A stretch of 64,000 bases of DNA from Helicobacter sp. 11S02629-2 (GCF_002272875.1 NZ_MLAN01000007.1:1-64000); one strand, 5' to 3'. Shown: positions 1-8,865, counted from the stretch's first letter. A program made the numbers and translations. The notes: a model not told the origin generated them from the letters alone.

Positions 1-111
1 CCAAAAGTATCCATCCACTCTTTTTGAACTTCAGGGCTTATAGTATAAGCCTTGCCATTTTTGTCTATAAAGTCTAAAGGTGCTAATCCTTTTTGAAACT
101 GCTTTAATATT
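1..111 (-). pseudogene. Out-of-frame continuation of the BECR-domain gene (partial)
   Basis: After the stop at 112-114 the minus strand stays open in the +1 frame to the window edge. It reads SPKILKQFQKGLAPLDF, then IDKNGKAYTISPEV and QKEWMDTF. This looks like real protein and is what I would expect inside a long polyvalent phage or ICE protein rather than random sequence. The 469-aa reading frame next door is therefore probably only the N-terminal part of a larger gene cut by a one-base frameshift near 115-140. The gene continues beyond the window, so its true end cannot be judged. Confidence 0.55.
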
Positions 112-1521
112 TTAGGGCTCTTCCTTTTTACTTACTTCTTGACTAATTTTTGCTTCTTTGGTAATATCATCTCCATTAGATAGCCCAAACTGAAGCTTTG
201 CTTCATTTGCTGTCCGGTCGGATGAAAGTTTGGATAATGCCGACACTTCTACACTATCACTTTTCAATATTTCTTTTTTTATCTTATTGATATTAGATCT
301 AGGGAACCCAGTTATAAGTAATCTATCATCTTCTCTAGTCACTAAAAGATACATAAACTCACCGCTTTGGGTTTTAAAAGGCTTTAGGTACTCTTTTTTA
401 TTCGGGAAGTTTAGGATGTATTTAGGTTCATTAAAAGTTGTTTCTACTAGATTTAAGTAAGCCATCCTAGCATCTGCGTCTTTTCTAGTTTTAAGATGCT
501 TTAAGAAGTTAGCTATATTATCAAACTTATAAGTTTTATCTAAAAACTCTTCTTCTGTGATGCTTTTAGGTAAAGGCGTTGCTCCTTGCATGATGTCTTC
601 ATGCTCTATAAAGTCTTTTAAGTTTTCTTTGTTTATAGTTTTAACTTCTCTAACACCTGCTTCTTTTATAGCTTGTGTGGCTTCTTGACTAGTTAAATTA
701 TCTAAGGCATTATTACTAGGAGTGGTTGGCGAAAGATTCTGAGAGCCAGTAAGATCATCACCAGTATGAAAACTTTGTTTGATGCCACTCACGCTTTCAG
801 GGATATTGTCATTTTTGTGATTAAATCCAGTTGCTACCCAGTGATTAGTCTCTTTGTTATCAAAGCTTTTTCTAAGCCTTACTCTAAAGTAGTCTTCTCC
901 ATCTTTTAACCATATGTCCTTTAATCCTCTTTGTACATCAACATCAATAGGCTTACCTTCGTTTATTATTTTATTTAAGCCTTCTATTACTCCATCTTCT
1001 CCTTGTCCAAATCTTTCAAACTCTTTTCCATGCTTATCGATAATATGGGCTAGTCCATAGCCAGTATGTTTTTGTGCATCTATAACTTCACCATTAATCA
1101 TATCTATATCCCCTATATCATCTCTATGCCATGCCCCTTTAACTTGTGCTTTTATGCTTGGATTTTGTCTTAACTTATAAAAAGCTGCTGTTGGGTTGCC
1201 TTTAAGATTAGGGTAGTTAACTCCTAGCTCTTTTAAGGGAGGAAGGATAGCTTCTTTGTTAGTGTCTATCTTACTTGCAACTTTAGGCACGTTTAAGTCT
1301 GTAGCAGCTTTTGGGATGTCTATGTTTGCATCTACTTCTTTATTGCTTAGTGTTTCATCCTCTTTTATCTTAGGGGCGACTTTAGGGGCGTCATTACTTT
1401 GTGCTAAGTCTTTTACAGCCTCTTTTTTATTAGCAAAAAAGCTTCTTATAAAGTTAGCCTTATAAGCCTCGCTTTGTGTTATCTCTTTCCACTTTTTTGC
1501 CATGCAAAGCACAAAGTTCAT
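112..1521 (-). CDS. Protein with two predicted BECR-type nuclease domains, 3' end frameshifted
   Basis: A 469-aa reading frame. The N-terminus (MAKKWKEITQSEAYK from Met7, near 1503) resembles the start of large phage/ICE polyvalent proteins. Residues about 95-235 look like the Helicobacter DUF3519 / phage Barnase-EndoU-ColicinE5-RelE (BECR) domain, with the GYGLAHIIDKHGKEF segment and a later NHWVATGF strand. Residues about 310-425 look like a second BECR-type domain (MAYLNLVETTFNEP, FMYLLVTREDD, LLITGFPRSN). The rest is lysine-rich linker. No good Shine-Dalgarno site precedes either Met1 or Met7. The frame stops at 112, but coding continues in another frame up to base 1. Domain calls are pattern recognition from family knowledge, and catalytic residues are not proven. 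Confidence 0.6.
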   Translation of the reverse strand: MNFVLCMAKKWKEITQSEAYKANFIRSFFANKKEAVKDLAQSNDAPKVAPKIKEDETLSNKEVDANIDIPKAATDLNVPKVASKIDTNKEAILPPLKELGVNYPNLKGNPTAAFYKLRQNPSIKAQVKGAWHRDDIGDIDMINGEVIDAQKHTGYGLAHIIDKHGKEFERFGQGEDGVIEGLNKIINEGKPIDVDVQRGLKDIWLKDGEDYFRVRLRKSFDNKETNHWVATGFNHKNDNIPESVSGIKQSFHTGDDLTGSQNLSPTTPSNNALDNLTSQEATQAIKEAGVREVKTINKENLKDFIEHEDIMQGATPLPKSITEEEFLDKTYKFDNIANFLKHLKTRKDADARMAYLNLVETTFNEPKYILNFPNKKEYLKPFKTQSGEFMYLLVTREDDRLLITGFPRSNINKIKKEILKSDSVEVSALSKLSSDRTANEAKLQFGLSNGDDITKEAKISQEVSKKEEP

Positions 1522-1620
1522 TACAACAAAAATATAGTTATTTATAAATTCAATATATAAGAAACTACCTAAAAAATATGATTAAAAAAAATGAAAATTA
1601 AAAAAGAAGATTAATATCTT

Positions 1621-1653
1621 AAAGCCTCTATCCCCTAAGTGGGGTAGAAGACT
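1621..1653 (-). terminator. Probable intrinsic terminator of petABC
   Basis: Just downstream of petC, CCCC (1632-1635) pairs with GGGG (1641-1644) around TAAGT. The flanking AAAG...CTTT bases extend the stem imperfectly. The T-run on the minus strand is weak, so this is moderate evidence only. Confidence 0.45.
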
Positions 1654-1690
1654 TTAAAACTATAAGGTAAGACAAAAGGCTAATGGAAAA

Positions 1691-2929
1691 CTAGTGTATA
1701 TCTTTCCAGATTTTGATTTTCCATATAAAGGCAAGAATTGCAAGGATTAAGAAGAAGATCATGATTTTGATACCAAGACCATCTCTTTGATCTTTTTTGC
1801 TATCGCCTACTTTTTGTAAGTAGTTAACAACTTGTACTTCAGAAGCTTTTGTTAAACCAACTCTAGGCATAGACTTACCTATAGGCATAGCGTCCATGCT
1901 TAAAGCTAGGTTAGTGTAGTCATCTTCACTTTGCCAAGAGTCTTTCATAGTGTTAGCAGGTAGTTTTATACCGTAGTCACTTAGTGTTTTAGACTGTATA
2001 GCATTAACTTTAGCAACTAGCTCTTGGTGAGGTAAATTAGCAGGTAGTGCTTTTATCTCTTTTGTTTGAGCTTCTTTTAAAAGTTTAGAAAGAATATTTT
2101 TCTTAATATCTTCTAAAGGCACGTTTTGAGGGTTATTTACAAACTTAGCTAGTCCATCAACACCTTTTACACGTATCATCATAGATAGATCTGGAGCATG
2201 AGCACCTAGATACTTAGCTATATCATCAGTTGGAGTTAAAGCTTTTAAACCTTCACCATAGTGAGATTCTACTTTTTTACCTACTTCTTTACCAAAGTAC
2301 TCATCATACTGGCCTTTATCATAGTTAACTGAGTGGCATCTTTCACAAGCGTTTTTAAACACTTCTTTATCGCTTAAAGATTTAGGTGCGATACTTGCAA
2401 AGTAGGCAACTACGTTTGATATATCAGCATCGCTTAAACCCAACATATCAGCACTTGGCATAGGGTAAGCAGCCTTACCTTTATTAAACTCAGCACACTT
2501 AGCAGCTTCTTCGCCTGTAAGGCCTGCACAGCTTGTAGCAAACTTAGCATTTAGCTTAGTAGCTCTTACTGGATCTTTTATGAAGTGAGCAAGATACTTA
2601 TGGTCATAAATTAGTCCTATATCTGATAAGTCAGGTGGTACTACGCCATAAGCTGCTGCTGCATCTGCATCGCTACTTGGAGCTTTTATACCTTGAGAAT
2701 GTACACCGTGGCAAGCACTACAAGTAGTAGCAACTATAGCTTTACCCTTAGCTACATCACCATGGCTTAAGTCTATCTTACCAAGTCTATCTAAGTCTTT
2801 ATATTGATAGTCAGCTGGGGCGGTTTTTGGATACATAACTGAGTGAGCAAAAGGCTCAACACCCCAATATATGATTCCAAAAATTATTATCAATATGATA
2901 AGTATTCCGATTTCTTTCAATGCTTTCAT
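1691..2929 (-). CDS. petC: Cytochrome bc1 complex, dihaem cytochrome c1-type subunit PetC
   Basis: 412 aa. It has an N-terminal membrane anchor (residues 7-24), two c-type haem motifs, CSACH (70-74) and CERCH (195-199), and a C-terminal membrane helix (about 387-407). This is the dihaem cytochrome c subunit of the campylobacterotal bc1 complex, which passes electrons from the Rieske protein to periplasmic cytochrome c. Start and stop codons overlap petB by one base, so the two are probably translationally coupled. It is the last gene of petABC. Confidence 0.93.
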   Translation of the reverse strand: MKALKEIGILIILIIIFGIIYWGVEPFAHSVMYPKTAPADYQYKDLDRLGKIDLSHGDVAKGKAIVATTCSACHGVHSQGIKAPSSDADAAAAYGVVPPDLSDIGLIYDHKYLAHFIKDPVRATKLNAKFATSCAGLTGEEAAKCAEFNKGKAAYPMPSADMLGLSDADISNVVAYFASIAPKSLSDKEVFKNACERCHSVNYDKGQYDEYFGKEVGKKVESHYGEGLKALTPTDDIAKYLGAHAPDLSMMIRVKGVDGLAKFVNNPQNVPLEDIKKNILSKLLKEAQTKEIKALPANLPHQELVAKVNAIQSKTLSDYGIKLPANTMKDSWQSEDDYTNLALSMDAMPIGKSMPRVGLTKASEVQVVNYLQKVGDSKKDQRDGLGIKIMIFFLILAILAFIWKIKIWKDIH

Positions 2930-4179
2930 TACTTAACTCCTCTTTCTTTGCGCTCTTGCTTTTTGCGTTCATATAAAGTTACCGAAGGTAAAACTACAAA
3001 GATAAGAATTATAAATGCTACAGAGAAGATAAATCCTACATACTTAGCACTTCCTTCTGGTGGGAGTTTTCCAAATATAGTAAGAACGACTAAGTCAATA
3101 ATTAATAGTATGAAAAATACCATAAATCCAGTACGTTGATGCGCTGGTTTTATAGCCGGACTTCTATCAAGCCAAGGGATGAAGAAGAAGGCAATCTGTG
3201 CTACACCAAAGGCTATTAGACCAAGACCTGAGCTAAAGAACCATCCTCTTAATACTTCATAACTCCATAAGAAATACCACTCAGGATAGATGTGGATTGG
3301 AGTTGCCAAACTATTAGCTCTTTCAAAGTTAACCGGGTCCATGGCAAAGTCAAAGTGATAGCCAACAAGATAGAAGAAAAAGATCATAAATACACTAAGT
3401 ACAAATATATCTTTACTCATAAATACAGGCCAGAAAGGTATAACTTTAGAAGATTTTTTCTTACCTTCTATGTATTTTTTAGATTCTTCTTCAAAGTCTA
3501 GCTCTTCACCATCTTTGTTGTTAACGTGAGGAACTCTAAGTGAGTAGAAGTGTATAGCTATGATGGCAAGGATAATAACAGGGATTAAGAACACATGTAA
3601 CATGAAAAATCTTGTCAATGTAGCATCTTGAACTATGTAGTTTCCTCTAATCCAGTCTACCAAATCAGGACCTATCACAGGTACTTGTCCAAAAAGGTTA
3701 GTTATAACTGTTGCAGCCCAGTAGCTCATTTGCCCCCAAGGTAGCATGTATCCACTAAAGGCCTCTGCTGAGAAGAATACAAAAAGTAGCATACCTGTTA
3801 TCCATATCATCTCCCTACCTCTTTTGTAAGAACCATAATAGATAGCTACAAACATGTGTATATAAATGATAACAAATACAATACTAGCTGCTACTGCGTG
3901 TATGTGACGCCACATCCAACCAAAAGACACCTCTTGCATGATAGTGTAGTTAACACTATCATAAGCAAGATTAGCATCTGGCTTGTAATACATAAGTAAG
4001 AAGATACCTGAAACTATCAAGACAAAGAAAAGACCAAGTAGGACAACGCCCATAGCCCATAAAAAGTTGATATTTTTAGGTACCCAATATTCTGTCATTA
4101 AGACCTTCCAAAGGGTCTTAGTTCCTAAGCGTTGGTCCATCCAATCGCCAAAATTCTTCGATTTCCTTATGTGTGCCAT
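2929..4179 (-). CDS. petB: Cytochrome bc1 complex, cytochrome b subunit PetB
   Basis: 416 aa, a polytopic membrane protein with the cytochrome b fold. Histidines on the second and fourth helices (WRHIHAVAASIVF near residue 90; FFMLHVF and AIIAIHFYSLRVPH near 190-210) are the expected ligands of the two b haems. The PEWYFLW sequence near residue 300 is the Qo-site PEWY motif. It oxidises menaquinol and moves protons. It lies between petA (10-base gap) and petC (1-base overlap). Confidence 0.96.
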   Translation of the reverse strand: MAHIRKSKNFGDWMDQRLGTKTLWKVLMTEYWVPKNINFLWAMGVVLLGLFFVLIVSGIFLLMYYKPDANLAYDSVNYTIMQEVSFGWMWRHIHAVAASIVFVIIYIHMFVAIYYGSYKRGREMIWITGMLLFVFFSAEAFSGYMLPWGQMSYWAATVITNLFGQVPVIGPDLVDWIRGNYIVQDATLTRFFMLHVFLIPVIILAIIAIHFYSLRVPHVNNKDGEELDFEEESKKYIEGKKKSSKVIPFWPVFMSKDIFVLSVFMIFFFYLVGYHFDFAMDPVNFERANSLATPIHIYPEWYFLWSYEVLRGWFFSSGLGLIAFGVAQIAFFFIPWLDRSPAIKPAHQRTGFMVFFILLIIDLVVLTIFGKLPPEGSAKYVGFIFSVAFIILIFVVLPSVTLYERKKQERKERGVK

Positions 4180-4189
4180 TTATCTCTCC

Positions 4190-4720
4190 TTAAGCTTTTG
4201 CTTTAATCATTGCTTCATACTCTGGGCCTGATTCACCTAGTAAAAGCGTAGTGGCACCAGTCACTTTAAAAGGTGGCATATCAAACGGTCTTGGCGGTGG
4301 GGTTCCAGCGATGTTTACGCCATCTTCTGTGTACTCTCCTCCATGACATGGGCAAAAGAACTGATTAATATCTGGCTTCCATAAAGGTATACAACCTAAG
4401 TGAGTACATATCTGTATGCCTATAGTATAAGCACCATCTCCTAGCTTAAAGTCACGATAAGCAACAAAGTCCTCATCGCCCCTCTTCCTTCTCATATAAA
4501 CAGGCTTACCACGCCAAGTGGCTGTTCTAAACTCTCCCTCTTTCATACCCGCTAAATCAACCGTGGTAAATCCAGCAGACACTACGCTAGGGAGCGGGTC
4601 CCAGGTCCTTTTTATACCGTAGATGGTTGCTATAACTCCAAGTATAGCAAACCCTCCTACGGTCATACCCATAAAGTCTCGTCTCTTGACGTCTTTGACT
4701 TCGTTCACATCATCAGCCAT
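4190..4720 (-). CDS. petA: Cytochrome bc1 complex, Rieske iron-sulfur subunit PetA
   Basis: 176 aa. The twin-arginine sequence KRRDFMGM (residues 12-19) and following hydrophobic helix fit Tat export with a retained anchor. The [2Fe-2S] ligands are in CTHLGC (105-110) and CPCHG (123-127), the standard two-box Rieske pattern. It is the first gene of petABC, with an AAGGAG site before the ATG. It carries electrons from quinol at the Qo site to the PetC haems. Confidence 0.96.
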   Translation of the reverse strand: MADDVNEVKDVKRRDFMGMTVGGFAILGVIATIYGIKRTWDPLPSVVSAGFTTVDLAGMKEGEFRTATWRGKPVYMRRKRGDEDFVAYRDFKLGDGAYTIGIQICTHLGCIPLWKPDINQFFCPCHGGEYTEDGVNIAGTPPPRPFDMPPFKVTGATTLLLGESGPEYEAMIKAKA

Positions 4721-5070
4721 GTTTTACTCCTTATACAAAAACTCGCGATCTTACACATTGTGGAATCAATTATATTCCTTTATCAATTAATAAAATTACG
4801 CTTCAAATAAAAATTATGTTTCCATCTTTAGGTAGGTGTTGGCAACCGCTGATTGTAATTTAAACAAGCTTAAATACAAATTAGCGTTAAGATCAAAACC
4901 AGATATTGGGTACATTTTGGACAGTGTGAAAATACTCTTACTAGATTTAAGATAGAATCTTTTACTATTAAATGGCTTATAAGCGTGTACCTTAAGATAG
5001 AGTCTAATAAAGGTAAGATTAAGCTAAGGCTAGAGATAAGATTTTGATATAAATATTAAGGAGTGATGTT
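4721..5070. other. Gene-free spacer between divergent petA and nadE
   Basis: No ORF with a usable ribosome site was seen. The spacer holds the petA promoter (TATAAT on the minus strand at 4769-4774) and two near-identical direct repeats, TTAAGATAGAATCT (about 4947-4960) and TTAAGATAGAGTCT (about 4992-5005), 45 bp apart on the nadE side. The AAGGAG at 5058-5063 serves nadE. Confidence 0.6.
4769..4774 (-). promoter_or_regulatory. -10 element of petABC promoter
   Basis: TATAAT on the minus strand, about 50 bp before the petA ATG. It sits in AT-rich DNA without a clear -35, as is usual for the vegetative sigma factor of Helicobacter and Campylobacter. Confidence 0.5.
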
Positions 5071-5907
5071 TTGAAAACCTCTTTAGAAGAACTAGTAAAA
5101 AAGATAACTAACTTTATAAATGTAACTATGGAAGAAAAAGGTTTTGAGCGTCTAGTCTTAGGCTTAAGTGGTGGTATAGATAGTGCAGTAGTTGCCCTTC
5201 TTTGTAAAAAAGCTTTAGCCAAATCTAATAAAAATGAAAAAAACTTGCTTGGACTTTTGATGCCTTCAAGCACTTCTAGTGAAGAAAGTTTAAAAGACGC
5301 CAAAGAGCTATGCCAAAAGCATAATATAGATTCTAAACTAGCAAGTATAGAAAGCATGGATAAAGATTTTATAAAAGAGTATCCAGAAGCTAGCCCTCTT
5401 CAAAGAGGTAACTTTTGTGCAAGACTTAGGATGGCAACACTTTACTATCACTCAAGCCTAACTAACGCCCTAGTTGTAGGCACTAGTAATAAAAGTGAGC
5501 TTCTACTTGGCTATGGCACTATGCACGGAGATTTAGCCTGTGCTTTTAATCCAATATCTTCTCTTTATAAAAGTGATATCTTTGTGCTGGCTAAGTTTTT
5601 AGGTGTTCCAGATTCTATACTTACTAAGCCACCAAGTGCTGATTTATTTGCCAATCAAAAAGATGAAGATGAGATAGGTTATAAGTATGAAGATATAGAT
5701 AGATTCCTAAAAGACTACACTAACTTTAAGAGTCTAGAAGCCTTAAGCTTAAAAGAAGTATATGAAAGCGTTGAGTTTAGAGCACTTAAAGATATTTATG
5801 GAGAGAGTATGACAAAAAGTCTAATAAGTAGGATAAAACTTAATGCTTTTAAGAAAGAAGGAACTAAGTTTTTTGACATACCTAATCTAGAGCTAGAAAG
5901 AGATTAA
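5071..5907 (+). CDS. nadE: NAD+ synthetase (ammonia-dependent type)
   Basis: 278 aa. It makes NAD+ from deamido-NAD+, ATP and ammonia in the cytosol. The N-type ATP-pyrophosphatase P-loop SGGIDS is at residues 33-38. NFCARLRMATLYY and GTSNKSELLLGYGT are also family motifs, and no glutaminase domain is present. The start is TTG: AAGGAG at 5058-5063 is seven bases upstream, while the nearby ATG at 5066 opens only a two-codon out-of-frame ORF. One base separates it from the next gene. Confidence 0.94.
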   Translation: MKTSLEELVKKITNFINVTMEEKGFERLVLGLSGGIDSAVVALLCKKALAKSNKNEKNLLGLLMPSSTSSEESLKDAKELCQKHNIDSKLASIESMDKDFIKEYPEASPLQRGNFCARLRMATLYYHSSLTNALVVGTSNKSELLLGYGTMHGDLACAFNPISSLYKSDIFVLAKFLGVPDSILTKPPSADLFANQKDEDEIGYKYEDIDRFLKDYTNFKSLEALSLKEVYESVEFRALKDIYGESMTKSLISRIKLNAFKKEGTKFFDIPNLELERD

Positions 5908-5908
5908 G

Positions 5909-6721
5909 ATGATATGTGTATTTGACATAGAAACAGTGCCTGATACTAGTCTTTTAAAAACTATACACGGATATGAAGGAAGTGACTTAGAAGTTTGTGA
6001 GCTTGCTTTTAGTGCCCAGCAAGCAGCAAACAACACTACTTTTTTACCTCTTTGTTTTCATAAAGTTATCTCCATAGCTAGTGTTATAGCAGATGACTTT
6101 GGCAACTTTAAAAAAGTAGGTAGCTTTGCTAAAGATGTAAGCTTAGAAGATAGAGAAGAAGTCTTATTAGATGAGTTTGCAAGCTTTTTAAATAAGAGTA
6201 ATCCAAGACTTATAAGCTTTAATGGACGTGGCTTTGACCTCCCAGTAATCTGCCTAAGGGCTATGAAATATAACATCAGTCTTAATGCTTACTATGAAGA
6301 AAACAATCCTTCTCTTAATAAAAGTAAGTGGGAAAACTATAGGCAAAGATATAGTGAAAAGTTTCATCTTGATCTATTTGATAGTCTTGGAAGTTTTGGT
6401 GCAACGCGTGCTTTAAATCTAGACACAGTTTGCAAGATGGCAAATATCATGGGTAAGTTTGAAGTAGCAGGAGGAGATGTCTATAAGCTAGCGTATGCAA
6501 AAAATGATCTTGCCTCTATAGATATCTACTGTCAAAGTGATGTTATAAATACCTACTGGCTTTTTTTAAAATACGAACTAACTAAAGGGAATCTAACCCT
6601 TAGTGACTATGCTAACTATCTAAAAAATATGCAAGCCTTAATACCACAGAATCTAAACTTTAGTCAAAGTCTAAATGAAAGCATAAATGAGGAATTAAAG
6701 AGAATAGAAGCAAAGCTGTAA
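5909..6721 (+). CDS. Predicted 3'-5' exonuclease of the PolB-like DEDD family
   Basis: 270 aa. The N-terminal VFDIETVPD carries the first Asp-x-Glu of a DEDD exonuclease. SFNGRGFDLPVI (about residues 100-111) matches the ExoII region, and DLFDSLGSF and CQSDVINTYWLF (about 208-219) match later acidic motifs. This is the stand-alone exonuclease related to the proofreading domain of PolB. Its substrate is not known from sequence. It follows nadE by one base and is probably co-transcribed. Confidence 0.8.
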   Translation: MICVFDIETVPDTSLLKTIHGYEGSDLEVCELAFSAQQAANNTTFLPLCFHKVISIASVIADDFGNFKKVGSFAKDVSLEDREEVLLDEFASFLNKSNPRLISFNGRGFDLPVICLRAMKYNISLNAYYEENNPSLNKSKWENYRQRYSEKFHLDLFDSLGSFGATRALNLDTVCKMANIMGKFEVAGGDVYKLAYAKNDLASIDIYCQSDVINTYWLFLKYELTKGNLTLSDYANYLKNMQALIPQNLNFSQSLNESINEELKRIEAKL

Positions 6722-6727
6722 AAACGG

Positions 6728-6769
6728 TGTTACATATATGAAAATAATAAGTGAACTATTGTTACATAT
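6728..6769 (+). promoter_or_regulatory. Paired TGTTACATAT direct repeats upstream of hugZ
   Basis: TGTTACATAT occurs at 6728-6737 and again at 6760-6769, 32 bp (about three helical turns) apart, about 115 bp before hugZ. The spacing would put both copies on one face of the DNA, so a regulator site is plausible. No family can be named. Confidence 0.35.
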
Positions 6770-6883
6770 TTGCAAAGTTTTTACTTTAAGTTAGGTACTT
6801 TGTTCACAAAAAAGACTATTCAAAGAAAGCAAGGATAGAATCACAAAAGGCAAGGTCAAGCCAAACTTATAAAAAGGAAAAAA

Positions 6884-7636
6884 ATGGACTTAAAATTAAT
6901 CATATCTCACATGAACGATCATCACAAAGACGAGGTTATAGCACTTGCTAACACTTATGGGAATCTAAAGGTAAAGGACGCTGTGCTTTTAGACTTAAAC
7001 GGAGATGGTTTAAAGATAGAAGCAAAAGATAGCAAGGAAAATGTAATAGTAAATGTACCTTTTCCTAAAAAAACTGAACCTAAAGACTACAAAGACGCAA
7101 TAATAAAGCTATGTCAAAACCTAAACATGAAAAGTGCTGATATCTCAAAAGAGCTAGAAAGCTTCAAACTAGAGTTTAGCTCAGTGGTGCTTGCAACTTT
7201 AAACAAAGACAAGCATGTTTGTGCGACCTATGCCCCACTTATTAACTATAAAGGTAAAAGTTATATTTATATAAGTGAAGTAAGTGAGCACTATGAAAAC
7301 ATTAAGCTACACCCTAGCAACATAGAAGCCATGTTCTTAGAAGATGAAAGCAAGGCTAAAAACCCTATAGCGAGGAAAAGACTTAGATTCCAAACTAAGG
7401 CAGCTTTTATAGATAGGGGAGCTTTTTTTGATGAAGTTTTTGACAGCTTTATACAAAAAGAGGGAAGCGGAGGAGGAATCAGGCAAATTAGAAATATGCT
7501 TGACTTCCACCTAGTTGAACTACATTTTGGAAAAGGCAGATTTGTAAAAGGATTCGGACAAGCTTATGACATACTAGAAAATGGTGAAGTTATAAGTCTA
7601 GCAAGTGGCGGTATGCCTCATACTATTAAAAAATAA
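6884..7636 (+). CDS. hugZ: Haem oxygenase HugZ
   Basis: 250 aa, the same length as I recall for the H. pylori protein. The N-terminal HMNDHHKDEVIALANTYG segment and the split-barrel, PNPOx-like body are characteristic of HugZ, as are the C-terminal LHFGKGRFVKGFGQAY residues that line the haem site. It opens the haem ring to release iron in the cytosol. AAAAGGAAAAAA precedes the ATG. Eleven bases separate it from a transporter gene, suggesting an operon. Iron regulation is typical of the family but not proven here. Confidence 0.92.
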   Translation: MDLKLIISHMNDHHKDEVIALANTYGNLKVKDAVLLDLNGDGLKIEAKDSKENVIVNVPFPKKTEPKDYKDAIIKLCQNLNMKSADISKELESFKLEFSSVVLATLNKDKHVCATYAPLINYKGKSYIYISEVSEHYENIKLHPSNIEAMFLEDESKAKNPIARKRLRFQTKAAFIDRGAFFDEVFDSFIQKEGSGGGIRQIRNMLDFHLVELHFGKGRFVKGFGQAYDILENGEVISLASGGMPHTIKK

Positions 7637-7647
7637 AAGGATTGATT

Positions 7648-8187
7648 ATGAATTTTAAAAATACTAATGTAGGGCCTTTAGGACTATTTGGATTTGCTTT
7701 CACTACATTTCTTCTTTCAGCGATTAATGCTGAGTGGATATCTAGCTCTAGCATGGGTGTTGTGCTGGCATTAGCTGTTATCTTTGGTGGTATAGTACAA
7801 CTACTAGTTGGATTTTTCGAGTACCCAAAAGGTAATACTTTTGGCTTTGTAGTATTCTCAACATATGGTGCGTTCTGGATATCTTACGTACTACTTACTC
7901 ACTTCTTTGGAGATGGTGTAACAGCTGGTGGCATAGGTACTTACCTTATACTATGGGCTATATTATCACTTACTTACTTTATAGGTTCTCTTAAAGGTTC
8001 AAAAGCTGTAGCACTTGTACTTATCATCTTAACTATCACTTTTGTGCTTCTAGCCATAGGTGCATGGACTGGTATTAATGGATGGAATGTAACTGGTGGA
8101 TACTTTGGACTTGTAACTGCTGTAGTTGCTTTCTATGCTGGTGCTTCTAGCTTCATAGCTTCTTGCTACAAAAAAGAGATTGCTTAA
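7648..8187 (+). CDS. Acetate/succinate transporter, SatP/YaaH (GPR1/FUN34) family
   Basis: 179 aa with about six membrane helices. NVGPLGLFGFAFTTFLLS is the family's N-terminal NPxPLGL-type motif, and PKGNTFGFVVFSTYGAFW its second conserved block. Members move acetate or succinate with protons or sodium across the inner membrane. I start it at ATG 7648 because AAGG at 7637-7640 is correctly spaced for it, whereas the in-frame TTG at 7642 is not. The pairing with hugZ is unexpected. Confidence 0.85.
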   Translation: MNFKNTNVGPLGLFGFAFTTFLLSAINAEWISSSSMGVVLALAVIFGGIVQLLVGFFEYPKGNTFGFVVFSTYGAFWISYVLLTHFFGDGVTAGGIGTYLILWAILSLTYFIGSLKGSKAVALVLIILTITFVLLAIGAWTGINGWNVTGGYFGLVTAVVAFYAGASSFIASCYKKEIA

Positions 8188-8240
8188 GGATTTTTAAACC
8201 CTTTGTGGTGGCGTTTTTTGTTTTATGATTAATTGGAGTA

Positions 8241-8266
8241 AATCCCTACTTTTAAAAGTAGGGATT
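8241..8266. terminator. Perfect palindrome, probable bidirectional terminator
   Basis: A 26-base perfect inverted repeat whose arms start AATCCCTAC and end GTAGGGATT. It lies between convergent satP and ybgC. Short T-rich sequence follows (ATATTTT). Confidence 0.6.
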
Positions 8267-8454
8267 ATATTTTGGATCACATTTAGATTCTAAGTCTTAC
8301 AACTTTAACTTCGTTTTTGATTCTATATAATTCATACTCAGTTTTTAATTCACCAAAAGCTTATTGCAGCATAAAACGTTTACGTAGTGATAAAGATTAC
8401 TAGTATCTTTAAAACCTAGTTTTTGTCTTATATAAAGTAAAAATAAACATAAAG

Positions 8455-8865
8455 CTAGCTATCTTTGCTAGCTTCTTTTATCCCCTCTTCCATATCACGC
8501 TCTAATATATTATAAGTCTCTTCTGGAATCCTAGCTATCCTTTTAGTGCTCATATCAATACAAGCTAGTTTTATGACTGCTTTAAATATAAGCTTATCTT
8601 TTAGATAGATATCTTGACTTACACTCATACCACTTTTACCAAGTTTTACTACCCTACTTTTGACTTCTAGTAAGTCAGCCAAAACTGCCACACCTAAAAA
8701 ACTAGATTCTATATGCACTACTACAAAGCCTTTGCCTTCTACCTCAGGAGACATGCCCTTATCGTAAAAAAACTCACTCCTTGCGCGCTCACAGTACTTA
8801 AAATAGTTGGCGTGATAGACTATGCCGCCACAGTCTGTATCTTCATAGTAAACTCGTATATTCAT
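8455..8865 (-). CDS. ybgC: Acyl-CoA thioesterase, YbgC family
   Basis: 136 aa, a single hot-dog domain. The start YYEDTDCGGIVYHANYFKY is the signature of this family; the Asp in it is the usual catalytic residue. Members hydrolyse short acyl-CoA or acyl-ACP in the cytosol, and in many bacteria associate with Tol-Pal or phospholipid synthesis. It stands alone on the minus strand here. Confidence 0.92.
   Translation of the reverse strand: MNIRVYYEDTDCGGIVYHANYFKYCERARSEFFYDKGMSPEVEGKGFVVVHIESSFLGVAVLADLLEVKSRVVKLGKSGMSVSQDIYLKDKLIFKAVIKLACIDMSTKRIARIPEETYNILERDMEEGIKEASKDS

Noticed and set aside
115-140. Programmed -1 ribosomal frameshift in the BECR gene
   Set aside because: The slippery heptamer is imperfect (TAAAAAG) and the shift needed is +1.
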